A stretch of 64,000 bases of DNA from JASGIT01 sp047601665. GTDB taxonomy: Bacteria; Pseudomonadota; Gammaproteobacteria; Burkholderiales; Burkholderiaceae_C. Made by a program: the position numbers and the translations under genes. The DNA lies in assembly GCA_047601665.1 (NCBI GenBank), contig JASGIT010000001.1:3782001-3846000 (forward strand), written 5' to 3'. The notes under the pieces are model-generated. The model saw only the letters and a list, made by a program, of their open reading frames with translations, was not told the origin of the DNA and did not search any database. This document shows, piece by piece, positions 17,991-27,961 of the stretch. The first letter of the stretch is position 1, and each line of letters starts with the position of its first letter.

Positions 17991-20900
17991 CTTCTGCACC
18001 TGATTCCGCCGTGGGCCAGAAGGCTCCCGAGCACCAGGGCCGCGAAGTCTCGCGCGAGATCGGCAAGTACAAGGAAGGCCTGAGCGAGTTCCGCGCCAAC
18101 CAGGTGCGCGCGGAGCTGGCGCGCGAGAACCCCGGCGTGGTCTACACGGTGGAGGCTGACGACTCGCTCAAGAACGGATTCGCGGTGGTGGGCCGCGCGC
18201 CAGCACAGAAGGCAGGGCAAGCCGCTCGGCCGCAATCACATCCGAAAACGGAAACCGCCCAGAAACCCAGCGCTGGCGCGGCTCCCGCATCCACCCGCAT
18301 CGAGGACTTCGGCGAAACGCTGCACGGCGCGCGCAAGATGCTCTACGCCGAGGCCTACGCCGACGGCATGGCCAAGGCCAAGGAACTGGACGCCAAGGCG
18401 CATCCGCTGTCCAAGACCTGGCCCGAGCCCGACTACGCCAAGCTGCTCGAGGGCGGCGCCGCGCCCAAGGACGTGGCCCTGGTGCGCGCGCTGCGCGACG
18501 CCGTGCCCACCAAGCCGCAGTCTTCCTGGAAGCTCAAGGGCTGGAGCCAGAAGATGGAAGCGCTGCGCGGCTTCGCCGAGGACATCCTGGCTGGCCGCAC
18601 CGACGCCGCCACCGTCACGCGCGAGATGGAGCGCGCTGGCCTGGTGGACACCGCCAATCAGGCCGCCCTGTACGAGGCCGTGGGCCACGACCGCTCGCTC
18701 AAGGGCATCAGCCTGTCCCGGGGCCTGTACTCCATGTACGACGGCGTGCGCCACGACCCGCCGCGCATCCTCTGGACCGTGGCGCGCGCGGCCAAGGCCA
18801 CGGCCTTCGGCAACTGGCCGCGCGAGCTCGCCAAGGGCAACACCCGCGAGGCCGCCATCGCCGCATTCCAGCGGCGCTCCGCCGAACTGCTGGCCGAAGA
18901 ACAGGCGCCCGCGCGCGGCGCCAGCTTCGAGATCTACGGCAAGCGGGCCGGCGGCGCGCGCGAGTTCTACATCGGTAAGAAGATCGGGCGCACCGTGGCC
19001 GAACTCAAGACCGGGTTCACCGACCTCAAGGCCGCGCGCCAGTACCTGGCCGACCACCAGGCCGAACTGGAAGACCTGCTGGCCAAGCACAAGGCCGTGC
19101 CGCCCGTGCGCGGCGCCCAGAACGCCCCGCGCATCGGCCAGGACTACCGCAAGGGCGCCGACGTGACGCCCGGGCAGTTCCAGGAGGCCTTCGGCTTCCG
19201 CGGCGTGCAGTTCGGCAACTACGTCGAAGGCGCGCGCCGCCAGCAGGACCTGAACCAGGCCTACGACGCCCTGATGGACTTGGCCGGCGTGCTCAACCTG
19301 CCGCCCCGGGCGTTGTCGCTGGGCGGGCGGCTGGGCCTGGCCTTCGGCGCGCGCGGATCGGGCGGTGTTGATCCAGCGGCGGCCCACTATGAGCGCGGCG
19401 AGGTGGTCATCAACCTGACCAAGAAGCAGGGCGCTGGCAGCCTGGCGCACGAATGGTGGCACGCCCTGGACAACTACTTCTCGCGCCAGCGCGGCGACGG
19501 CGGCAGCTACATGACCGAGGACTCGCGCCGCGGTGAGGGTGTGCGCGAGGAAATGCGCGCGGCCTTCCGGGAGGTGAACTCGGCCATCAACCGCACCAGG
19601 ATGCAGGAGCGCAGCCGCAAGCTGGACGACCGGCGCACCAAGGAATACTGGACCACCAAGCCGGAGATGTCGGCGCGCGCGTTCGAGAGCTACATCATCG
19701 CCAAGTTGCAGGACCAGAGCGCGGGCAACGACTACCTGGCCAATGTGGTGGGCGATGCGATGTTCGCGCTGGAAGGGGCCTATCCGTACCCGACGGCGGG
19801 CGAGCTGCCGCAGATTCGGGAAGCCTTCGATGCGTTCTTCCAGGCGGTGGAGACGCGGCGGGGGGAGGATGGGGCGGAAGTGCTCTACAGCACCAGCGGC
19901 GAGGCGTCGCCCGCGCGCGGCCTATCGGTGGAACAGGCCCAGCAGGCGGTGCAGCAAGCCCTTGCGGGGCTCGCCAGCCCGCCACCAATCGACATCGTGG
20001 GACGGAGCGAGGAGCTTGGGGTCGATGCGCCGGACGGCGTAATGGGGGCGGCGATACCAGGCGAGCGCCGGATCGTCATCGTGGCATCTGCTCACCGCAG
20101 TGCTGACGCTGTTGTCGAGACGCTTTTCCATGAGATGTTCCACCTGGGGCTGCGCAATGTGTTGCCCAGTTCGGATTATGTGCAGACGATGCTGGATCTG
20201 GCCAAGCGGGACGGCCGGGTGCAGGAGTATGCGAATCGCTGGAAGAAAGAAGCTCCCGATGCGCCCCAGCAATTGCAGGTTCTGCGCGATCGCGGCTACA
20301 CCGGCAGCGCGCTGACAGCCCAGTACGAGGCTCTGGCCATCGAGGAGGGGCTGGCCGTGGTGGCCGAGGAGCTGCGCGCCCAGGAGCAGGCCGGCACCCG
20401 CCTGGGCCTGCGCGTGCGCACCATCGCCAACTGGCTGGCCGGCGTGGCCGAGCGCATAGGCATGCAGCGCCTGGCCGACGGAATCCGCAAGATGACCTAC
20501 AACGAGGCCGAGCGTTTCGTGCTGCGGGCCATCGAACACGCCGGGCGCGCGCCGATGCAGCAGCGCGACACCCGCGCGGGCGACATGGCGCGCTTTCGCA
20601 CGCAGGGCGACACCCCAGCCGCGCAGCGCATGGGCGACACGCTCAAGGCCATGACGGTCACCAACCTGCGTCAGCAGGCAGGCTTCAAGGCCGCAGACCT
20701 GCGTCCCCTGGGCCTACAGTTCCTGGGCCGCCGCCAGTTGGTGGACGTGTACGGCAACATGCTGCCCGAGCTGCGCGGCTACAGCGACCTGATGGCCCGC
20801 ATGGACGCCGACAAGAACGAGGCCGGGGCGGGGGCCGACCAGTTGGCGCAGGACTGGGCCAAGCTGACCGACGAGCGCGCACTGGCCGAGCTGATGCACG

Positions 20901-23339
20901 ATGCCACCCTGGCGCAGATGGACCCGGCCCGCGACTACGTCGACGGCGACAACCGGCTGAAGTACGGTGAACTGCGCCGCCGCTACGAGGCCCTGTCGCC
21001 TGCGGCGCGCGACGTGTACGCCCGGGCACGCGACACCCACCGCCAGCACATGCGCGATGTGCGCACGGCCATCAAGGAGCGCATCGAGCGCACGGAGATG
21101 GGCAGCGAGCGCCGCGCGGCCCTGCTCAAGCGCATGGACGACGAGTTCTTCGGCCACATCAAGGGCGTGTACTTCCCGCTGGCGCGCTTCGGCCAGTACG
21201 TGGTGGTGGTCAAGGGCGCCGACGGCAAGGTGGCGAACGTCAGCCGCGCCGAGACCATGGCCGAGGCCGACACCACGCGGCGCCAGCTCCTGGCCGCCTT
21301 CCCCCGCTGGCCAGGGCTACTCGGTGGGCAAGGTGCTCAAGGCCAAGGACTTCGTGGCCGAGCGCGACAGCGTGGGCCGCGGCTTCATGGAACAGCTCTA
21401 CGGCGTGCTGGACAAGCAGGGCATGGATGCCAGGCAGCGCGCCGAGCTCGAAGACGCCCTGGGCCAGCTCTACCTGTCGTCGCTGCCGGATCTGTCCTGG
21501 GCCAAGCACGGCATCCACCGCAAGGGCACGCCCGGCTTCAGCCAGGACGCGCGCCGCGCCTTCGCGCAGAACGTCTTCCACGGCGCCAGCTACCTGGCCA
21601 AGCTGCGCTACGGCGACCAGCTCCAGGAGCAACTGGCCGAGATGCAGAAGCGCGTGGACGTGGGCGCCGCCGATGCCGCCTTCGACTCGGTGAAGGCCCA
21701 GCAGGTGGTCGACGAGATGGCCAAGCGCCACGACGCCGCCATGAACCCGAAGACCAATGCGCTGTCTACCGCACTCACCAGCCTGGGCTTCATGTTCCAC
21801 CTGGGCCTGTCCCCGGCATCGGCCATGGTCAACCTGACCCAGACCGCCCTGGTGGCCTACCCGGTCATGGCCGCGCGCTGGGGATTCCAGAAGGCCGGCG
21901 CCGCGCTGCTCAAGGCCAGCCAGGAAGCCGCGCGCGGCAGGAACGACATCACCAGCGCCCTGAGCCAGGACGAGAAGGCCGCCTTCGACGAAGCCGTGCG
22001 CGCGGGCGTGGTGGACGTGACCATGGCCCACGACCTGGCCGGCATCGCCCAGGGCGAGGACAAGAACGTCGCCTACAAGCTGCGCCCGGTGATGCGCGCC
22101 GCCAGCTTCCTGTTCCACCACGCCGAGAAATTCAACCGCCAGGTCACGTTCGTGGCCGCCTACCGGCTCGCGCGCGAGACCGGCGCGGACAGCAAGGCCG
22201 CCTACCAGCAGGCCGTGCAGGCCACCTACGACGGCCACTTCGACTACAGCGCCAACAACCGCCCGCGCGTCATGCAAGGCAATGTCGCCCGCGTGCTGCT
22301 GCTATTCAAACAGTACGGCCAGAACATGGTCTATACCCTGGCGCGCAACGCCCAGCAGTCCCTGCGGGGCGCCACGCCCGAAGCACGCGCCGAAGCCCGC
22401 AAGGCGCTGGGCGGGCTGCTGGCCATGCACGCCATGGCCGCCGGTGTGCTGGGCCTGCCCATGGTGACCACGCTGCTGGCCGCCGCCTCGATGCTGGGCG
22501 GTGACGACGACGAACCCTGGGACGCCCAGGTGGCGCTGCAGAACCTGCTGGCCGACACCTTCGGCCAGAAGCCCGCCGAAGTCCTGGCCCACGGCCTCTC
22601 ACGCCTCACGCCATGGGATATCTCCGGGCGCGTGGGCTTGGACAAGCTGATCTTCCCCGACGTGCAGGAAGGACTGGAAGGTCAGCGCCTGGCCGAATCC
22701 GCCATGACCGCCGCCCTGGGCCCGGTGGCCGGCATCGGCATCAACGTGCTCAAGGGCCTACAGGAGATGAGCGAGGGCCGCTACCAGCGCGGGCTAGAGA
22801 CCATGGCGCCCAGCGTGCTGCGCGGCCCGCTCAAGGCGCTGCGCTACGAGACCGAGGGCGTCAAGGACAAGACCGGCATCGTGGTGCAGGACGAAGTGGA
22901 CGCCGCGGCGCTGGGCGGCCAGGCCCTGGGCTTCTCGCCGTCGAGCGTGCGCAACGCCTACGAGGGCAAGTCCGCCATCGTGGGCCACGACCGCGCGCTG
23001 CAGGCGCGGCGCAGCACCCTGGTCGAGCAGTTCGCCATGGCGGCCATGGCCAGGGACGAGGAGGGCAAGGCCGAGGCGCGCGAGGCGATCCAGCGCTTCA
23101 ACGAGAAGAACCCGGGGCGGCGCATCCTGCCCATGCAACTGGCGCAGAGCGTGCACCAGCGGGAGAAGCGCATTCGGGAGTCCAAGGAGGGCGTGTATCT
23201 GCCGGCCAAGCGCAGGGAGGCGGTGGAGCAGGGACGGTTTGCGGTGGCTTTCGGCCAGGAGCGGTCTTAACTGGCCACGCCGCCAAACGCCATTCAAGCC
23301 GACAGCGAGAAACTGTTGTATTGAGCTACGCTTCGCTGC

Positions 23340-23936
23340 ATGACCTCAATCATCGTTGACCGGGAGGCAATTCATCCGCAATTCCCGACGCATCTGCACG
23401 GCCGGGAATTTTGGGAGCAACTCGGCCGAACGGTCGCTACGTTCGGTTTTCTCGAAGACACCCTAACGAAGGCGATTTTCGCATTCACCGCTACGAGGGA
23501 GTACACCGGGGAATACACCGTACTGGAGGGGAAAAAGGCGCTGGAAAAATGGCTCTCGATTCTCGAAAAGGCGATGACCGACACGCTGTACCCATTGGCT
23601 GAGGTCTATGGCAAGGTTGTCCGCGACCATCAAGATGCTGACTTTAAGAACGTCGGCGATCTCGTCGCTGACATCAAGGAGGCGGCAGAGATACGCAATG
23701 CTCTATGCCACGGCTTCTGGCAGGCACCCGAACCTTCCGGAAAGTCGCTGCTGAGCTACTTCAATAAGAGACTGGAGAAATTCGATACACCCATCGACAT
23801 CGCCTGGCTCAAGCAAGTTCAGGATCACGTCGTTACGCTCAGTTGTCACGTCATCAGCTCAGTGACGGTGATGGGCTGGCAGTTTCCTGGAGGTGTCGGT
23901 CCTGGATCTCCGATCTGGACGAAGGATGATGCATGA
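23340..23936 (+). CDS. HEPN-like prophage cargo protein
   Basis: 198 residues, predicted mostly helical. R119-N-A-L-C-H124 fits the Rx4-6H active-site motif of HEPN ribonuclease domains, in the usual context (EIRNALCHGFW, at the end of a helix). GC content is far below the phage genes before it, and it sits between the last structural gene and the attachment site, the classic place for lysogenic conversion or phage-defence cargo. No partner nucleotidyltransferase is visible. The family assignment rests on one short motif; the protein might be a non-catalytic relative. No good ribosome site precedes the ATG. Confidence 0.55.
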   Translation: MTSIIVDREAIHPQFPTHLHGREFWEQLGRTVATFGFLEDTLTKAIFAFTATREYTGEYTVLEGKKALEKWLSILEKAMTDTLYPLAEVYGKVVRDHQDADFKNVGDLVADIKEAAEIRNALCHGFWQAPEPSGKSLLSYFNKRLEKFDTPIDIAWLKQVQDHVVTLSCHVISSVTVMGWQFPGGVGPGSPIWTKDDA

Positions 23937-24081
23937 CTAAGAATGCATTCACTGCTGGGCTGGTAGCTCCCGACATCGGGCCAGGCAGGGTGGTCAAAGT
24001 CGACGCGAATTCTGGAGCTGCGCCAGAGCGCTTATCTCACGCCACACACCCATGCAGGGCGCGACATGATACGCCCCAAGC

Positions 24082-24105
24082 CCCAGGGAACTTCCCAGGG
24101 AACTT
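24082..24105 (+). repeat. Perfect 12-bp tandem repeat near the attachment site
   Basis: CCCAGGGAACTT occurs twice head to tail, 80 bp before the tRNA fragment. Short direct repeats at this distance from a core site can be integrase arm-type binding sites; that role is inferred. Confidence 0.5.
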
Positions 24106-24184
24106 GATGGGGATTGCTGTCGGAAATGGCCGGTGTGCTCACTCTGTAGACCCGACAGCTTCAGACTGAAATTCCCTTCATAAG

Positions 24185-24210
24185 TGGTTCGAGTCCAATC
24201 GCGCCTACCA
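24185..24210 (+). other. tRNA 3' end: attachment-site copy at the prophage right boundary
   Basis: The stretch reads as a T-loop (TTCGAGT), the 3' half of the T-stem and an acceptor strand CGCGCCT ending ACCA, but no matching 5' half precedes it. It resembles the 3' end of tRNA-Val(GAC) of Burkholderiales as I remember it. Tyrosine integrases often use tRNA 3' ends as attB, leaving an intact tRNA at one end and such a fragment at the other. The intact tRNA should lie left of the window. Confidence 0.7.
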
Positions 24211-24222
24211 AATCTGGTAATG

Positions 24223-24259
24223 AAAAAAGGAGTTAGCTTAGCGGCTAACTCCTTTTTTC
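24223..24259 (+). terminator. Bidirectional Rho-independent terminator
   Basis: A 15-bp perfect stem (A6 GGAGTTAGC / GCTAACTCC T6) forms a strong terminator in both directions. It separates the prophage junction and original tRNA transcript from the copper-type operon, whose last gene ends at 24280 on the minus strand. Confidence 0.9.
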
Positions 24260-24279
24260 TTGGGCGCTCTACAGCCAAA

Positions 24280-25170
24280 TCAGTGCCGGTGCGCCCCCGC
24301 ATCGCCCGCAGGGCCTGCCATGACTGGCGCTTGCACAGCCAGCGTGCTGCGCTGGCCTTGCGCGTCTTCGAAGGTCAGCTTCAGAGGGATGCTCTGGCCC
24401 GCGGCCAGCGGCTGTTTCAGGTCCGTGAGCATCAGGTGGTAGCCGCCGGGCTTGAGCTCCACCATCTGGTGCGCGGGCAGCGCAAGGGCGGGGAGGGCGC
24501 GCATCCGCATCACGTCGCCTTCCATCTTCATCTCGTGCACCTCGGCCACGCCTGCGGCGGGGGTGCTGACGCCTACCAGCTTCAGCGGGCTGCCTGCGGC
24601 CAGCTTCATGAACGCGCCGGTGCCGCTTTGGCCCGGCACGGTGGCCCGCGCCCATGCGCCCGTGGCTTCTACCGGGGCGCTGCCGGGGGCCACCACCAGC
24701 AGGCGGGCCGCGGGGAAGTCACCTTTTGCGTCGTCCTGGGCTTTGGCGGGCAATTGCGCCCAGTCGGCGCTGCCTGTATCGCAGGTTTGCAGTACCTTGA
24801 AGTACAGCGGCCCGGCCTGGGCGGGCAGTTTGCCGCGCAGTACGAAGTCGCTTTTCTCCTTGCCGGGCAGGGCCTGGGCGGCGCTGTCGGCCGTCCAGCG
24901 CACGGCGCCGCTGCTGTTGGGGCTGCCGCTGCGGTCGATGTCGATCTTCCAGCCGGGGCGCGCGGGCACGTCCTGCAGCGTGAAGCCGCGCGGCAGGCGC
25001 ACGGTGATGCCGGTGGTGGCCTGCGCGCCCTGGCAGGCGTGGCCGACGAGGAAGGCGGCCTCGTACACGCTGCCCGCCACGGCGGGGCCGGGCGGCAGGC
25101 TGACGTGGGCGAAGGCGGTGCCTGCCAGCAGGGCGCTGGCGGCGGCGAGGGTTTTCAGCGGGGTATTCAT
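24280..25170 (-). CDS. YcnI-PCuAC fusion, periplasmic copper protein
   Basis: 296 residues from ATG 25170. A signal peptide (about 1-21) is followed at once by HVSLPP, the mature N-terminal His of YcnI (DUF1775) domains, which bind copper through that residue. After about residue 165 comes a PCu(A)C domain with its ligand set: HEMKMEGDVMRMR and, later, GGYHLMLTDL. PCu(A)C delivers Cu(I), for example to cytochrome oxidase. Joining both in one chain suggests direct transfer from one copper site to the other. The last gene of a minus-strand cluster, 14 bp after the TonB receptor gene, and closed by a strong terminator. The His-rich tail (GAHRH) may also bind metal. Confidence 0.88.
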   Translation of the reverse strand: MNTPLKTLAAASALLAGTAFAHVSLPPGPAVAGSVYEAAFLVGHACQGAQATTGITVRLPRGFTLQDVPARPGWKIDIDRSGSPNSSGAVRWTADSAAQALPGKEKSDFVLRGKLPAQAGPLYFKVLQTCDTGSADWAQLPAKAQDDAKGDFPAARLLVVAPGSAPVEATGAWARATVPGQSGTGAFMKLAAGSPLKLVGVSTPAAGVAEVHEMKMEGDVMRMRALPALALPAHQMVELKPGGYHLMLTDLKQPLAAGQSIPLKLTFEDAQGQRSTLAVQAPVMAGPAGDAGAHRH

Positions 25171-25184
25171 GGGGATGGCTCCTG

Positions 25185-27488
25185 TCAAAGATCCCATTTC
25201 AGCGATGCCGTGTAGGTGCGCTGCGGGTAGGGGTGGAAGTTCCAGTACTGGTAGTTGTTGGCGTTGTCGATGCCGAAGGCGGCGGACCACTGGCGATCGA
25301 TCCGGTAGCGCACGCGCAGGTCCACGGTGAAGTATTTACTCGCGCCGAAGTAGGCGAAGGCGTTCACGTCGCTGTTGTCCAGGTTGGAGTATTGCCGCCC
25401 GCTGTAGCGCGCGGCCACGGTATAAGCCCAGCGGTCATCGGGTTGGTACGTGGCCCAGGCGGTGGCGCGCCAGCGGGGCACGCGGGGCTGCCATTGGCCC
25501 ACGGCCTGGGGGTAGGCGGCGTCGGCCACGGTCATGGAGTGGGCGTAGGTCATGCTCGCGCCCAGGCCCAGGCCGCGCAGGAACACGTTGTCGCCGCTGT
25601 ACGCCAGTTCGACGCCGGTGGTGCGCACCTTGTCCACGTTCTGCACGCGCGACACGGTGCTGCCGGGGATGAGCTGGCTGTACAGCGCGTCGCGCGTGGT
25701 CTCGTGGAACAGGGTGGCGCGGGCGAGGCCGTTGCCCGTGTCCTTTTCCACGCTGAGTTCGCCCGTCCAGGATTTTTCGGGTTGCAGGTTCGGGTCGTTG
25801 ATGAAGGACAGCGCGCCGCCGCTGGTGGCGCCGTACAGCTCGCCCACGGTGGGAAAGCGTACCGCGCGGCCCACGGAGGCTTTCAGCACCGTGCTGGTGT
25901 CCCACTGGTAGGCCAGCGCGGCCTTGGGCGAGAAGTACGATTCATTGCGGCTGGCATAGCTTTGCTGGCTGGCGGCGGTGGCGGTATAGCCATTGCTGGC
26001 CCGCCAGTCTTCCCAGCGCAGGCCCAGCACGGCCTTCCACTGCGGGGCGAAGCGCCAGGCATCCTGCGCCCAGAGGCTGGTGGTGGCGGTGTTGCCGCCC
26101 ACGTTGCTGACGAGGGACTGCGGATTGACCGCGCCGTTCGTCCAGTCGCCGATGACGTTGGCTTTGGCGATGGCGAGCTGGTAGCGGTCGTGGCCCAGCC
26201 CGAAGTCCACGATGTGCGCGCCCGCCATGCCGTCGGGCCGCCAGGTGCCCTTGGCGGCCAGGGTGCGCCAGCCGGTGCCGTTCTGGTCCTGCAGCGTGCC
26301 CGCGCCGCCGGTGGCGGCCAGGGGCAGGGCGACGGTGGGGGCGCGCTGCTGGTCCTTCACGTAGTCGAACAGGCTGGCGGCCAGTTCCCAGTCGAACCGG
26401 CCCTGCGTGCGGCTCTTGACCGAGAGGCCGTGCATCACGTGCGTCTGGTCGTCGTTGGTGAGCGGGAAGGCCGTGGGCGCCAGGGTGTAGGTGCGGCCCT
26501 GGATGTTGACGGGGCCGCTGTACACGGCCTGACCGCTGGCGTCCATCAGGTAGCTTTGCGAGCGGCCCTGGCCCGCGTTCTGCCACCAGCCCAGGGTGTA
26601 GACGGCGCGCACCGTGGGTGAGAAGTCATAAGCCAGCTTGAGCTTGGCCTGGTCCTGCACCGTGTGGTACTGGGTGCCCGCGCCGAGGATGTACCAGGGC
26701 TGGTTCAGCGTGTTCAGCCCCGGCACGGCGCCGGTGACCAGAGTGCCTGCGCTGCCTGCCATGCCCGAGGCCAGCGTGGCGGTGGTGAAGGTGAGCGGCT
26801 GGCCTTCGCTGTCGGTGCGGTTCACGCTCAGCCACCAGCTCCAGTCGCCCACCTTGCTGCCCAGGCTGGCGCCGGTCTGCCAGCCGTTGAAGGTCTGGCG
26901 CGGGCCGTACAGGCGATTGGGCTGCGACGAGTAGCCCGCGCTTACGTGGGCCTCGAACTTCGTGGGCATTCGCGTCACGTAGTCGACCACCGCACCCGCC
27001 GAGTTGCCGGGGTAGGCGGCGGAAAACGGACCGTACATCACGTCCACGCGCTCGATTTCCTCGGGCGACACCATGCCCCAGCGCGGCGCGTAGTTGCTGC
27101 CGTTGGCAATGCCGTTGCCCAGGTAGTTCGACAGCAGGATGCCGTCCGCATACACCGCCGAGCGCGCGCTGTTGCCCGTGCCCGAGGCGCGGGTAGACAG
27201 GATGGCGTGGTTGTAGTCGCCGATGTAGCGCTTGCGCACCAGCAGGCTGGGCAGGTACTTGAGCGCGTCTTCGCTGTCGGTGGCGTTGATGCGTGTCTCG
27301 ACATCCTCGCGCGTCATGCCCTCGATGGTGGTGGGGATCTGCGTGGGCAGCGAGGTGGGCTGGCCGCCCGAGACGGTGACGACGCCCAGCGATTTCAGGC
27401 GCTCGGGGGCATCGTCGGCCCAGGCAGGGCAAGACAACCAGGGAACTGCCGCAGCGCCCAGCGCGCACGACAGCACGGTTTTTTTCAT
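25185..27488 (-). CDS. TonB-dependent outer-membrane receptor, probably copper
   Basis: 767 residues: signal peptide (MKKTVLSCALG..., to about 24), a plug domain with the conserved IERVDVMYGPFSAAYPGNSAGAVV segment, and a beta-barrel ending in the outer-membrane C-terminal aromatic pattern (YPQRTYTASLKWDL). I started at ATG 27488, which gives the signal peptide; the ribosome site is GAGGATATTC-like. The flanking DUF2946 and YcnI-PCuAC genes point to copper (OprC/NosA-like) rather than iron. Substrate is inferred from context only. A palindromic repeat at 27511-27570 lies between it and the preceding gene. Confidence 0.85.
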   Translation of the reverse strand: MKKTVLSCALGAAAVPWLSCPAWADDAPERLKSLGVVTVSGGQPTSLPTQIPTTIEGMTREDVETRINATDSEDALKYLPSLLVRKRYIGDYNHAILSTRASGTGNSARSAVYADGILLSNYLGNGIANGSNYAPRWGMVSPEEIERVDVMYGPFSAAYPGNSAGAVVDYVTRMPTKFEAHVSAGYSSQPNRLYGPRQTFNGWQTGASLGSKVGDWSWWLSVNRTDSEGQPLTFTTATLASGMAGSAGTLVTGAVPGLNTLNQPWYILGAGTQYHTVQDQAKLKLAYDFSPTVRAVYTLGWWQNAGQGRSQSYLMDASGQAVYSGPVNIQGRTYTLAPTAFPLTNDDQTHVMHGLSVKSRTQGRFDWELAASLFDYVKDQQRAPTVALPLAATGGAGTLQDQNGTGWRTLAAKGTWRPDGMAGAHIVDFGLGHDRYQLAIAKANVIGDWTNGAVNPQSLVSNVGGNTATTSLWAQDAWRFAPQWKAVLGLRWEDWRASNGYTATAASQQSYASRNESYFSPKAALAYQWDTSTVLKASVGRAVRFPTVGELYGATSGGALSFINDPNLQPEKSWTGELSVEKDTGNGLARATLFHETTRDALYSQLIPGSTVSRVQNVDKVRTTGVELAYSGDNVFLRGLGLGASMTYAHSMTVADAAYPQAVGQWQPRVPRWRATAWATYQPDDRWAYTVAARYSGRQYSNLDNSDVNAFAYFGASKYFTVDLRVRYRIDRQWSAAFGIDNANNYQYWNFHPYPQRTYTASLKWDL

Positions 27489-27510
27489 GGGAATATCCTC
27501 TGAATTGCAA

Positions 27511-27570
27511 GAAAAAACGGCTCCAGCGCTTATGCAGCAAGCGCTGGAGGCTATCAAATCAAGAGCAAAT
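27511..27570 (-). repeat. Dispersed palindromic repeat, intergenic copy 1
   Basis: The core CTCCAGCGCTTATGCAGCAA GCGCTGGAG forms a hairpin (CTCCAGCGCTT / AAGCGCTGGAG) followed by GCTATCAAATCAAGAGC. It starts at the stop codon of the DUF2946 gene and fills the gap before the TonB gene, so it will be transcribed and could act as an mRNA stabiliser or attenuator. Related copies lie at 16681, 31829 and 42338. Confidence 0.75.
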
Positions 27571-27941
27571 CAGAGAACGGGCGGCCCACGAGGCGGCAGC
27601 GGCGCGGCGGTGGCCGCCGCAATGCGCGCTGCGGGAATGGGCCGCAGCACATGGCCCAGGGGCTGCGGCTGCGAGAGTTGCGTGGACAAGGCCACCGGCG
27701 GCGGCGCGCCGGTCAGCGCGCACAGCGGGCAGTCGAGGTGGGAGGCGCCCAGTTCCTGCGCCCCGTCGGCGGTCTTGACGATGACCTTCACCGCCCCGGC
27801 GCTGGAGCACACCAGATCCATCACCTGCGGATGGATGACCGGCGAGGCAATGGCCGCCCCCAGCGACAGCGCGAACCACAGCAGCACGGCGCGGCCCAAT
27901 TGGCCGATGGCGCGCAGATGGAAGCGGTGGAAGGCGGGCAC
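27570..27941 (-). CDS. DUF2946 family protein
   Basis: 123 residues with an N-terminal membrane/signal segment (LGRAVLLWFALSLGAAIA) and the LDCPLC motif near residue 70, the hallmark of DUF2946 proteins, which occur beside copper-transport genes. CxxC plus nearby His suggests metal binding in the periplasm. The C-terminus is Pro/Ala-rich. It begins 20 bp after the MFS gene and leads the copper-type group; the three downstream genes are likely co-transcribed. Confidence 0.75.
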   Translation of the reverse strand: MPAFHRFHLRAIGQLGRAVLLWFALSLGAAIASPVIHPQVMDLVCSSAGAVKVIVKTADGAQELGASHLDCPLCALTGAPPPVALSTQLSQPQPLGHVLRPIPAARIAAATAAPLPPRGPPVL

Positions 27942-27961
27942 GGGGTGCGATTATGCGGTCA

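Larger units (their letters stand above)
14669..23270 (+). pseudogene. Giant PLxRFG-type polyvalent phage protein, frameshifted
   Basis: One gene of about 2866 residues if a C5 run at 21301-21305 is read as C4. As given, the first frame goes out of phase near residue 2211 and continues in the next frame to 23270. The N-terminus repeats SFSFEEAFG and SFSFEEALG (residues 5-13, 22-30), then a Gly/Ala-rich hydrophobic region. A ParB/Ndr-like domain lies near 797-855 (VVDGHHQWLAKRANG). Two zincin-like motifs follow, HEWWH near 1594 and HEMFH near 1821, then PLARFG at about 2170 just before the break. The C-terminal part is helical with a hydrophobic stretch. Such proteins are packed in the head and injected with the DNA; their domains are thought to protect it or attack host defences. 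Confidence 0.85.
1..24210 (+). mobile_element. Integrated podovirus-like prophage, right (late-gene) part
   Basis: Terminase, portal, scaffold, capsid, adaptor and polyvalent-protein genes run in one direction and stop shortly before a tRNA 3' fragment at 24185-24210, after which host genes begin. The left boundary is outside the window; the VapB gene at the edge could be phage or host. No integrase, repressor, replication, lysis or tail-fibre gene is visible here, so these must lie to the left or be lost. Two key genes are interrupted (amber codon in terS, frameshift in the polyvalent gene), so the element is probably defective unless those are sequencing errors. Accessory genes sit at 11.5-14.5 kb and 23.3-23.9 kb. 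Confidence 0.85.

Noticed and set aside
21290..21320. Programmed ribosomal frameshift in the polyvalent gene
   Set aside because: No X-XXY-YYZ slippery heptamer in the zero frame and no obvious downstream pseudoknot; a mutation or sequencing error explains it more simply.
23933..24169. 78-residue frame that overlaps the HEPN-like gene stop (ATGA)
   Set aside because: The overlap is attractive, but the translation is low in structure, spans the 12-bp tandem repeat and runs into the attachment region; no support beyond an open frame.
24080..24210. A complete tRNA with a UCA-like anticodon ending at 24210
   Set aside because: A loop reading CTTCAGA can be drawn upstream, but the anticodon stem has two mismatches and no acceptor 5' strand pairs with CGCGCCT. 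Only the 3' end is tRNA-derived.
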